Shown here piece by piece: positions 55,238 through 64,000 of a DNA stretch of 64,000 nt. The notes beneath the pieces are model-generated. The model saw only the letters and a program-made list of their open reading frames with translations, was not told the origin of the DNA and ran no database searches. Within the stretch, counting starts at the first letter, position 1. Each line of letters starts with the position of its first letter. Position numbers and translations under genes: made by a program. Source of the stretch: Lytechinus variegatus (lineage: Eukaryota; Echinodermata; Echinoidea; Temnopleuroida; Toxopneustidae); assembly GCF_018143015.1 (NCBI RefSeq), contig NC_054758.1:8292501-8356500 (forward strand), written 5' to 3'.

Positions 55238-57097
55238 GTAAGTTCTATAACAATTTTCTTTGATTTATTTATCATATTGTCTCAAAATGTTCGATGTCGT
55301 TGTACTGCAAAGACCACTGCACTGCCACCGTCACTGCCCCGTTTGCGCTGGCCGCTGCTCTACGGGCTGGGACGTGGCTTTGACGATAGGGAGTGCTTAC
55401 GGTTTATGCTTTGTATTTGCTGAGTTTAGCTCGGCGAGCATTGAATAGTAATTCGCTCATATTGCCTGATGTTTATTGTCAATGTTTTACAAAAACCATC
55501 TCTGAATACATTGAATTCATGAATGAATGATTTGTTAATGCTAATGTCAAGACTGTCAAAGTTTTAATTGTGATAATGTGAAATAGACCGCTATTGCGTA
55601 CGTTAATTCACTGAAATTGAAAACTTGCCGACAAATATTGCTTTGAAATTAGGCCTATAATTTGTTGTTGTTGTTGATAGATGTTGGTAAATGAGATAAA
55701 ATGGAGGTGAAACATGGTAAGGGTCCTAAAGTTTAAAAAATGATAAAGGCTACGCAGGCCTATAACTTAGCTACACCGTACACACCACTCATTGCACATA
55801 CTATTTCAATGGTAAAATGTGCACTTTGTGTGTGGAACTGTGACTGGACGGAGTGACAAACGATTCCTATTCAATTTTTCGAGGAATTATGCAGAGAAAA
55901 CTGGCGCTAATGCAGTTTTGCACCGGCCGATTACCAGCATACCTCATCACCAAAACTTGTTCCAAAATGTCATGACAGGTCCCACAGTCAGATTTCGATG
56001 TTAATATACCCAACGCTTTTCAAAATATTGGGAATGACTGTATTTAGTCTGCGATCTCGACGTCGTTGATCTAATCCGTACACATCACTTCGCGGATCGC
56101 TCGGATTCGCTGTAATATTTATATGGACTAAAGTTAGCAACCAAATCATGCTAACATGTGGCGAACAAACTGCCAGCATGCCGCATGCGAATATTTTGAT
56201 CGCATAACTTCGGTCCATATCAACATGACGGCGAATCCAAGCGATCCGCAATATTTTGAAAAGTGGTGGGCATATTGTGTATTGATCTCAAAATGTGTGT
56301 AGACAATTCTGGTGGGGAGTTTTGCTCGAAGTTGCATGCACAACGAACAATTGTCCATAGACTGTGTACAACGGATAGATCGTCTCCGCAAAGCGATTCG
56401 AAGACCGCTGATTGGTCAATCGCGCAGATCACGTCATGACCACGTGGTCCCAAAAATAATTCCTTTGGACTGCGTGCGGAAGTATCGATAGCGATATCCG
56501 GTCACGTTGTGTACGCGGTAAATGGTCTTGGTTTGTGATCGGATCGCTCCGGTATCGATCGAAAATTATCGAAACTCTGCAATTTTATGCATATTCACGC
56601 GACGCTCCGAAACCCGGAAGCCAATTGACTTTGTGCACGTTGCGATAGACTCTACAAAAGGGGACACTAGTGTAAGAAAGCCACAATTTTATCAAACACA
56701 TCGACTATTGCTCTCAAGGTGGGGGCACAGGTCAAATGTGCCCACTTAGATCTGCTTCTGCGATTGTCAATACCAGAAAATTGGAATTTATGTCATCGAT
56801 TACCCTCCTTTTGAAAATTGCTGCTCTAGAAATTTGATTTCAGATGACATAGCTATTACTAGAATAAAGCATGCACAGTTATAATACAGCCTTGTCTGAA
56901 CTACGCTGAATACTATCACATTTCCTTATTTTTATCCTGAATTCTGGGCTGGTCAGAGATCAATGAAAAATATCTTTGACATTAAAGTTCTAAGATCATT
57001 CTTTTTCTATTACTATATTAGTATTCTATTTTTGTTTGTATCTGCACATACATGCAGATTTTACAACACTCAAATTGATTTTATTTCATTTTCAAAG
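55238..57097 (+). other. Presumed intron, locally CpG-rich, with an imperfect hairpin
   Basis: 56091-56128 (GCGGATCGCTCGGATTCGCT...) and 56213-56250 (its inverted partner ending AAGCGATCCGC) form an imperfect 37-base stem. Outer CTTTTCAAAATATT (56015) and AATATTTTGAAAAG (56251) also pair. Possibly a MITE. Minus-strand open frames here overlap each other and show no domain. Confidence 0.4.
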
Positions 57098-57217
57098 TTT
57101 GGACGACGGATACACTGGATGATAAGTTAGATGGTCCAGCCTTATCTGGGAATGACACGACGGGTGTTGAACACAGAAAACGTGCCGTGTACAAGAAACA
57201 ATTGGAGTTTATGAAAG
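57098..57217 (+). CDS. Exon of an unrecognised gene
   Basis: 120 bases, acceptor TTTTCAAAG, donor GTAGGT, phase 1-1 and phase-matched to 55237. It reads (I)WTTDTLDDKLDGPALSGN followed by DTTGVEHRKRAVYKKQLEFM K. It is compositionally a normal soluble protein, non-repetitive, with a basic amphipathic end. No family is recognised. The next possible acceptor (TTGCAG at 57752) would end after ASRN inside the SINE tail, so the real 3' exon is unclear. Confidence 0.55.
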
Positions 57218-57750
57218 GTAGGTGTGTAAGAATTTTCTTGAGTAGAAAAAATTGCAAAGCTTCATGAGATAAAACAGATTGTATTCCTGCAGTGGCATAG
57301 CTGAAAAAAACCCTTGTCAGGAATGGTAAAAAATCCTGAGAAAGGACAAATGTCATCCCTATTTAGAGGAGCACACGTCTTTTGTGACACCCCCCCCCCC
57401 CAGAAAAAAAAATCAGTATGTTGGCTGAGGGGGGAAGGGTGGACACTTTCCCCAGGTATTCATTTGTTGTGGTATTTGTCATCATTGGGGCAACCTCCCA
57501 TTAGATAATAGGTTATTGTCTACCCATCTATGGTTAAACATAAATTTATTTATATTTTACAAAATGTTTTGTTGATATTTGTTAATTGGTATCATTCAAT
57601 TGAATGGTAGATTATACTGCAAATTTCTCGATATATAAAAAATATATGAACTTCTAAAGAAAGCTTACACACACGACAAGCATTCATATTTTGAACCCTT
57701 AGCTAATATACTGTCCTTTGCATTGTTTTCATCCAATATTTTTTATTGCA
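57218..57750 (+). other. Presumed intron with a C-run repeat fragment
   Basis: TGTGACACC followed by a C run (57385-57402) and a GGCTGAGGGGGGAAGGGTGG stretch mark a fragment of a G/C-run element. Otherwise AT-rich. Confidence 0.4.
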
Positions 57751-57762
57751 GCTTCAAGGAAT

Positions 57763-57912
57763 TAATCCTGCCGGGTACCCATTCACTTCATCTGGGTCTA
57801 GTGATGCACAGTGTGGATGAATTTCGGGCTGAAGGAAAACACACCATGGCTAGGACTCAAATTCACGACCCTCTGTTTGAAAGGTGAGAGAAAGAACCAC
57901 TAGACCACGACG
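57763..57912 (-). repeat. tRNA-derived SINE, minus strand
   Basis: On the minus strand: A box TGGTCTAGTGG (57897-57907), degenerate B box GAATTTGAGTCC (57853-57864), then TAGCCATGGTGTGTTTTCC, body CACACTGTGCATCACTAGAC and CCAGATGAAGTGAATGGGTA followed by CCCGGCAGGATTAATTCC. It is the same family as 51251-51420. Confidence 0.8.
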
Positions 57913-57924
57913 TTATAAACCAGC

Positions 57925-58030
57925 TGATGTCATATCCCCACTTGTTCTTTTGTATTTTATTACAAGAAGTCGCGCTAATTTACATTTTGTCCTCCGAGAA
58001 CTATAAAAATGGAGTGAAAATTAATTTCAA
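57925..58030 (+). mobile_element. Fragment of the 20943 foldback family
   Basis: GATGTCATATCCCCACTTGT followed by TCTTTTGTATTTTATTACAA and TCCTCCGAGAACTA aligns with 21070-21165. Both ends are missing; the next foldback element starts directly at 58031. Confidence 0.65.
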
Positions 58031-58532
58031 AGACATGTCCACCATAACAAAAAAGTTGATTTGATTAAAAAGAGAAAAATCAAACATAAAAATCGGATGA
58101 AAAATAAGAAAGGTATGACATTTTTAAGTTTCGCTCAATTTCACTTAATAGTTACATGCACATCCAAGTCGGTATGCAAATGAGGGAACTGATGACATCA
58201 CTCATTCACTTTTCTTTGTTTTTTGAATATGAAATATCATAATTTTCTCCTCATTGTCCAATGAAATAAAGTTTTTTTTTATTTTTTTATTGTCAAATCT
58301 GTAAAAATTGAAATATTGTACAATTCAAACAATGAAAACCAAAACAAAAAGTTAGGGACATCATCGATTCCCTCATATGCATGTGGGTAAATTGTGTATA
58401 TAACTATTTTGTGAAAAATAGGCGAAATTTCAAAATGTCATAACTTTCTTATTTTGCATCCGATTTTGATGAAATATTTTGCATGATGCTTGCCTGATTT
58501 TCTCTGTTGATTCAAAGTGGTGGACTTGACCT
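58031..58532. mobile_element. Foldback MITE, second copy of the 32331 family
   Basis: The right end GGTGGACTTGACCT abuts TTAA (58533-58536). The left end AGACATGTCCACC is diverged and abuts TCAA (58027-58030). The interior repeats CGATTTTGATGAAAT and its inverted counterpart and GATGACATCA/GACATCATCGAT. About 500 bp, older than the 32331 copy. Confidence 0.75.
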
Positions 58533-58536
58533 TTAA

Positions 58537-59900
58537 TGTGAAGTAAGCATTGCTGGAAATAATGATATGATACTTGTGACATATCATACACACATGTATG
58601 AAAATATGAAATAATTATTTCATTTTATACAATAAGCCTAACAAATAATCCTGACGGTCATGTGTACATTGGGTTAATTTTTTACCAAAATGTTGTTAAA
58701 TTTCAAATTCAATAACTTATCAGATTTTAATGAAATTTTCAGCATGATCCTTTTCTGATTCATTCTCTCCCTACCAAAATCTCCCCTTTTCTCATGCTTT
58801 CTTTCTATGGTCCCCTTCATTCTCCTTATAACTATGTTATATGTAAAATGTAACCGTCGTCCAACCAATTTAATTGAAGGGCTATAGGTACTCGAGACTG
58901 AAAGCTATGTGATATAATTCAAAGTGTACATCAGACAAACAAAAAACACTGAAAATTTCATCAAAATTTGTTGAGGATTAACGAAGTTTTGACGAATTAA
59001 AGTTGTTATTTTTTGGTAAAACTGTTCTCTGCAAGTCCTCATGAATATACAAGATCACAATTTATATATTTTTTGTATTATATGAATTTAAATTTTGTCC
59101 AAGCTCGGTTGTAAAAAATTATGATTGACTACTGATTTACTGTGTAAGACAATAATCATATTATTTCTCACACATAGTTGAGTTATTCATTTGATTCAAC
59201 ACAACAAAAATAGAAAAGAAATAAGTGGGTATCTTGTATATATCATTTTCTATATATTTTGCAAAAATGGTCTCTATTTTTCTTCTGTTTTTTAGTGTTC
59301 CAAATTGAATAATTTTCTTTCCCTATTTTCATTATATTTTCTTTCTATTTGTGATATATTATTTATTTCTTAATGTATCATTATTGTATTTATGATAAAC
59401 TTTTGGCGTGTTTCTACAGTAAATCATTAAAAACAGTTTATCTTTTCCGGACACGAATAACCTTATCATTCTTAAACCAACCTGTTTCTACAGACCTAAT
59501 AATCTCATTAATTTGCATTTCGCGTCGCAAATACGGCGGAAATCGGAAAATTCAACCTATAACCTCACATTGCATTTTGGTATGTCAAAAATTGCATCTT
59601 GTTAGGAAAATTTTCAAAATTCATGGTAGATCTCACTCATTGTAGCAGGTACACATTTTTCGCGATCAGCTGGAGAGATAAAAAACGGCCAGAATATATG
59701 TATACTGTGAAATCGCACTTCTTGGTTCAAGCACTTAAAGGTTTTATGACACTGTCACCTCAAATTTTTTTATTATGGTGTGTTTTACTCAATTTTTCAT
59801 GATGAATACGAATCTGGCAATTGTTTCCCGTAATTTTGTCTCAATTCGACACAAATCAGGAAAAAGATCACGGTTAGGGAACGCCCACTAAAATTGTTCG
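58537..59900. other. AT-rich non-coding stretch with MITE remnants
   Basis: 58700-58750 (ATCAGATTTTAATGAAATTT) and 58945-58990 (GAAAATTTCATCAAAATTTG) are remnants of the foldback arms. A frame at 59373-59645 has no recognisable domain. No gene is supported. Confidence 0.45.
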
Positions 59901-59910
59901 AAAGTCTACC

Positions 59911-59937
59911 GATTACGTAATCGTTGTGTGACGTCAT
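59911..59937 (+). promoter_or_regulatory. bZIP-type motifs in the promoter of the P2X7-domain gene
   Basis: GATTACGTAATC (59911-59922) is a perfect palindrome containing TTACGTAA, and a consensus CRE TGACGTCA follows at 59929-59936. Both lie about 115-140 bases upstream of the start codon at 60053. CREB/ATF or PAR/C-EBP class factors recognise such sites. Motif evidence only. Confidence 0.5.
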
Positions 59938-60052
59938 CAAGGGAATATCAAGCAGTGGGATCGCTCCTCTATAGCACGCACGCGTATACATTGTTATCCA
60001 TTCATTGAATTCTCACAAGTTCTCGCGATATATCTTAAATTCAAGCACAATC

Positions 60053-60333
60053 ATGAGTGATCTTTCAGGATCAGAGAGTGAATATGATCCTGCCCACTTG
60101 TCATCTGATCAAGATTCTCCATGGTCGAATTCAGAGAGTGAGCGAGAAGAAGAATTTGCCAGAGAAAATCAAGAAGAGGCCGGTCCTGATATTCCTGCTC
60201 AGGCTGCTGGCATGCAAGCAGTGGGTATTTTGCCGTACCAATTCGAGCCAGAGTTTCAACCAGGGGAAGAAATTCGGAATGTTGGTGCCATCCAAGAAAA
60301 TGACATTGAGGGTAGACTTGGAAACAACAATTG
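60053..60333 (+). CDS. P2X7 intracellular-domain protein, exon 1
   Basis: ATG at 60053 (the TTG at 60005 is in frame but not a normal start). 93 codons plus two bases to GTAAGT. MSDLSGSESEYDPAHLSSDQ and DSPWSNSESEREEEFARENQ form an acidic Ser/Glu-rich, presumably disordered leader with no transmembrane segment or signal peptide. FEPEFQPGEE follows. Phase 2 donor splits the Trp codon that begins the conserved domain. Confidence 0.85.
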
Positions 60334-60761
60334 GTAAGTTTATCTCATACATAATACTCCGTAACTAGTACCCTGAGTGTCTGATAAACATGATAAAGAT
60401 GTCTCAGCTGAGAGGGTCGGATTGGAAGTGACAGAGCAGTTGCGTGCGCTGCAGCCGCTGCTACCCGACGCTTCCGGCTGGAAACACAGCTCAGTTACGT
60501 TGCTAAGCCGAAACGAGGCTGGTGAACGGATCTGTGCTGTGGCTGCTGCCCGATGCTCATGTGGCTCATGTGAAAATGAATTTATGAAAAATGTGTTGAT
60601 ATTGACCCAGTAGCATTTTGGTGTACCGAATATTAATAATCTCTTCTCATTTTTGAAAAATTTAAATGAGAAACTAGGAATCATTTTACTTGACTAACAC
60701 TTGGTAACTTTCAGTCTAAAAATGTTTTCATTCATTTTTCAAATTTCTGTTGTTCATGCAG
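60334..60761 (+). other. Intron 1 of the P2X7-domain gene with a GC-rich open stretch
   Basis: 60377-60613 is open for 78 codons and is locally GC-rich. It includes PLLPDASGWKHSSVTLLSRN and ARCSCGSCENEFM. The CSCGSC run resembles the zinc-binding start of the P2X7 domain (WCxCGxC). It could be a decayed or alternative exon, or chance. Confidence 0.3.
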
Positions 60762-60998
60762 GTGTTCATGCAGCGGAGGATGCCAAGCAATGCCTCGAGT
60801 GGTCGAGTCTTACTGCTGCAAAGAAGTGGCTCAGGTAGTGGCGATGATGGAGCGGTACACTGCTGCAGAACTGAACTGCATCACAGAGCACCCTGGATTT
60901 GAAGGGGTTTGTCTAAATCCGTGGGTTTTAGACACTGCATACTTGGGGTATCGGCAGCAATATGGTGACAGGGCACGGCATGATGCAACTGAGAATGA
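60762..60998 (+). CDS. P2X7 intracellular-domain protein, exon 2
   Basis: 237 bases, acceptor CATGCAG, donor GTGAGT, phase 2-2. It encodes WCSCSGGCQAMPRVVESYCC (residues 94-113), then KEVAQVVAMMERYTAAELNC ITEHPGFEGVCLNPWVLDTA and YLGYRQQYGDRARHDATENE. This is the start of the P2RX7 C-terminal (ballast) domain. The Cys residues at 95, 97, 101, 112 and 113 and the CITEH.GF..VCLN..VL motif correspond to the zinc-binding, palmitoylated-region-distal fold described for mammalian P2X7. In mammals the domain is fused to an ion channel; here it stands alone. Confidence 0.93.
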
Positions 60999-61630
60999 GT
61001 GAGTGTTTTTTCATGAACAATTGCACTTATTTTCTGCAATCAAATATTTGAATAAGAAAATTATTAAAAAATGATTTTTATCAACTCAATTGTCCTGAAT
61101 GGTATCATGTTTTATATCATTTAAAATTATGAAAATATGTATCATAAGGTCAGTGTTGAGTGTTGTAATGAGCTACGGTATATATATATTTTTTGAATGG
61201 TTATTTAGCAGTCTTCAATTTTATTCTTTTTTGACTCGGAGGTGTTGAATACATGTACAACCCCCTCCTTACTTATGAATCACCTAACATATATGCACAT
61301 GTAGTAGTCAGCATAGGCGGGGGGGGCGTCCCCACCCCCTAAGTTTGAGGTGGGGGACAATCCCCCCTAAATTTTTTGTCGATCACCTTTTTTTTGTCAA
61401 AAGGTTTCCTTGTTCCCCCTCTGAAATTTTGGTTGATAACATTTTTTTTTTGGAAGGGGGGGGGGTTGCTTGTCAAAAAATGTTGGTGTTCCCCTCTAGA
61501 TTTTTTTTTACCTCCGCCGCCATTGGTAGTCAGTGGGATTTTGGGGAAAATTTAATGATGTAGATTTAGAAATCATGTGATGTTCTGTATGTGATTTACT
61601 TATTTTTTATTTCTATTTATTGTTTTGTAG
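60999..61630 (+). other. Intron 2 of the P2X7-domain gene with G/C-run repeats
   Basis: 632 bases. 61315-61530 contains several G and C runs with phrases GTCCCCACCCCCTAAGTTTG and GGGGGACAATCCCCCCTAAA, a short element of the G-run class inserted in the intron. Confidence 0.6.
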
Positions 61631-61781
61631 GAAACGCAGGCACGTTGGCTATCGGCAGCTCGCAAGATGGTGTTGGGGATTTCTAGGCAGATCTGTGCGC
61701 GTCCCCCTACCTTCCTGTGCGGTGACTCACATCCGAGCTACTTATCCATCGGATATTTACAGAGGTTTTGAAGAAGCGTAG
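61631..61781 (+). CDS. P2X7 intracellular-domain protein, exon 3
   Basis: 151 bases, acceptor TTTTGTAG, stop TAG at 61779-61781. KRRHVGYRQLARWCWGFLGR then SVRVPLPSCAVTHIRATYPS DIYRGFEEA matches the end of the P2X7 ballast domain (RHxAYRQFxRWxxGxLGxxxRxxxPxCVVxxIRxxFP). The total product is 222 residues in three exons with consistent phases. Solo P2X7-type domains occur widely in invertebrates. GTP/GDP and zinc binding have been described for the mammalian domain; the function here is unknown. Confidence 0.93.
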
Positions 61782-62120
61782 ACCTTCTTTATGTTGATTT
61801 CAATGAAGGCACCTCTGAATCAACAGATGGCTGATTCCATTGCAATGACTGGATGTACTTAAAGTCTTAAACATTTTATCGAGTGCCATTATTATTTTGT
61901 GATCTCTCAACTAGAAGTACATGTAATTTTAAAGAAATTTTTTACCAAGTATACCTGGTATGTAGAAAAATTTCTTTTTGTCACATTTTTTTACTGATAA
62001 AAAGTCATAATGATTCTGTTTTTATCACTGCTAAAGACAAGCACTCAGAGCTGTTGTATTATTGTATGTTTTGATTAAATAACAGGAAAGTACTGAGTGT
62101 ATTTATTTCTGTTTTCTTTA

Positions 62121-62126
62121 AATAAA
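62121..62126 (+). terminator. Poly(A) signal AATAAA of the P2X7-domain gene
   Basis: Canonical AATAAA about 340 bases after the stop codon, followed by a GT/T-rich stretch (GGTGTTCAAACCC...TTTATTTTCTTGCG). No competing AATAAA lies between. Confidence 0.6.
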
Positions 62127-62832
62127 GGTGTTCAAACCCACTTTATTTTCTTGCGTTCTTTTCCAAAGTCAGTTAAGGCAGTCTTATTACAGTCCACTTC
62201 TGTTATAATCTTGATATTTATGGCAGCACTCATGCAGTACATGTGAAATTGGTACTGGAAAACTGCCTGTCATTATAAATCACTATATCTGATTATAATT
62301 ATAACAAGAGTGAACTAATGAAACCAAACATTTTGGGTATGTTTTGGCCTACAATCTAGGCAGTGGCCGGTGCTATTCTCTTTTGCTGCCAACTGTAAAT
62401 GTAAACTAACAACGGTTTGCAGCCCACAGCTTATACATGACAGTCTTGCATTGGTCAATTTTTTTAAAAATTATGGTCAACAAATTGGTGTGGAAGTTAC
62501 ATACAAAAATTCTGTGTTATCCATTGTCGATAAACAATGGCAACTATTAATGCAGGACCGGAGTGTATAGGTTGTGCTACTTTGTTGCCCACTGTTAACG
62601 GTTGAACGCAAAAGACAATGGCAGTAGCCCCGAGCTAGACTACAGGCTAGGGAATGTTGGATGATAGATGAATGATTGAATGTGGCAAAATTGCTTCGAC
62701 TTAAAATGATTATAAGGTAGACTTAGGCAGAGTTACCTGTACTTAAACTCAGAGGTATGAGCATTGTACAATGTAGATTTGATGGAAGTGGAGGACATGT
62801 GAAAGAGGGACACAAGAGCGATAGTGGAATCT

Positions 62833-62991
62833 GGGGCCTTTTTCATAAAGTACTGTGACTGTTGTAACTTTGCCATTATGGAAAATAACCATGGTAACAT
62901 TGCTCAGCAGCCAATAAAAATCATGGTTACCATGGTAGTTGCCATAACGACAAAACTACCAACGGTTGTAACTCTTTATGAAACAGGCCCC
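62833..62991. mobile_element. 159-bp MITE with GGGGCC(T/G)TTTCATAAAG ends
   Basis: GGGGCCTTTTTCATAAAG at the left and CTTTATGAAACAGGCCCC at the right are inverted, with TGTTGTAAC against GGTTGTAAC just inside. ACCATGGTAACATTG and CATGGTTACCATGGTAG form an inner palindrome. A half copy tip lies at 52630, and the nested element at 14508 has similar tips and also carries CCATGGTAAC cores. Confidence 0.8.
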
Positions 62992-64000
62992 TTGAGTGCA
63001 TGTAAAGAGGAATCCAACCAAGATAAAAAGTTGTTTTATGAGGGGAAAGAAAAGTGAAAGTGGTGAAAGTGTAAACGATATCGGAGTAACAAGAAAGTTA
63101 TTAATTTCTGAAAGTTTGTAAAACTTTGTAATTTGTATACCGTTAACTATCATGGAGGCTTCACCGTATTGATGCTGTCATCGTGATGGAGGATAGGGAA
63201 TATTTTCCACTTGCCTAATATACGAAAATGTGTATTGCATAAAAAGTTATTTTTATTCACATTTTTACTTAAAATTATATATTTTTTGCTCAGGAACATA
63301 AAAGATGCTGATATTTCAAGTACGACCGGCAGGGCCCCTACTTATGGGTAATACACAATTCCCTGATAACTGAGTATACAGCCCATTGGAAAGTTGTCCA
63401 TGTCACTTGTTATAATTTACTTTCCAAATTGCCAACTTGCAATGTACTGTACAGTCTCGGAGATCTCCTTTTTAAACCTACATATAAAAATCCTTTATGG
63501 TTGCCATCAATATTTAGTCTAAAGATAAAATAGTCCACTCCCATTATAAGATTTTCCAGGGCAAATCAATTACCTCTAAATAAATGCGGCATCGATTTTA
63601 CACTTTATAGTTGCATAAAAAATATGTGAATGCACAGTTTAGACATTTGGAGCATTGCAACAAGAGCGTCCTTCCAGTGCACATATAATGGTAGTGGACT
63701 GTATAACCATAAACTATGCAGTAGCTGTAGAAAGACAAGAGACAGAATGCTTTTTTTTAACCAAAAAATTCTGTAAACTATTATATTCTCAGAGAAGCAT
63801 TGATTTGAAAGCAAATATGAGTGCAAGAGACATAAATATGAACAAATATAAGTTGGACAATAGACATGTTATGGCTTAACTTGTTCAGGACAATCAACCT
63901 TATGTGGTTAACGTAAATAATTTTTGTTTCAGAGCTATAAAAAATACACCAGGTATATTAGTAAGAGAGAGAAAAAAAAAATATGCATACATTGTACTCG
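62992..64000. other. AT-rich non-coding end of the window
   Basis: No exon, RNA gene or transposon end is recognised. Small open frames at 63605-63879 are AT-driven and lack domains. An AATACACAATTCCC-type sequence and A-rich tract at 63965-63985 are unremarkable. Confidence 0.45.

Noticed and set aside
56146-56453. Overlapping minus-strand open frames in a CpG-richer stretch
   Set aside because: Three frames overlap, none has a domain or splice context, and the region forms an imperfect inverted repeat.
60340-60684. 114-residue minus-strand frame in intron 1 of the P2X7-domain gene
   Set aside because: Antisense to the plus-strand GC-rich open stretch, no domain, likely a shadow.

Overview
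The window is animal nuclear DNA: AT-rich, with spliced genes on the + strand in a dense background of dispersed repeats. The repeat content (tRNA-derived SINEs with a GGGTACCC body motif, HARBI1-type Harbinger, many foldback and G-run-tipped MITEs) and the two recognisable genes (a receptor tyrosine phosphatase with a D2-like catalytic domain, and a stand-alone P2X7-type intracellular domain) fit an echinoderm, most likely a sea urchin. This is inferred from content, not from a database search.

Layout. 1-2745: large foldback built from about 190-bp tandem units, cut by the window edge. 2830-4400: repeat-derived DNA with a tRNA-like piece. 4460-8289: TA-flanked DNA element without a transposase, carrying pyrimidine- and purine-rich blocks. 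8385-9757: three EGF-like exons. 10296-21975: promoter-like segment plus weakly supported exons of a possible second gene, broken up by a 5.3-kb PIF/Harbinger element (13199-18529) that itself holds a 3.1-kb nested insertion (14508-17655). 18.9-35.4 kb: almost pure repeat territory. 35835-50284: the well-supported part of the receptor phosphatase gene, with exons for two EGF modules, an Ig-like module, one FN3 module holding two RxKR sites, a transmembrane helix, a juxtamembrane region, one PTP domain and a tyrosine-rich tail. 51.2-53.8 kb: SINE, candidate solo LTR and a 21-bp minisatellite. 55042-57217: two phase-matched exons of an unrecognised gene. 60053-61781: complete three-exon P2X7-domain gene with bZIP-like promoter motifs and a poly(A) signal. 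The rest to 64000 is non-coding apart from one small MITE.

The phosphatase exons join in frame. Every extracellular exon is phase 1-1, the usual pattern for shuffled modules. The PTP domain keeps the cysteine and arginine of the P-loop (HCMNGVGRTG), but reads WPN instead of WPD and KSRN instead of KNRY, so it looks like a weak or non-catalytic D2-type domain. No wholly new system could be demonstrated. The most interesting items are this degenerate receptor phosphatase, the solo P2X7 domain, the foldback at the left edge, and the nested and head-to-head transposon structures.
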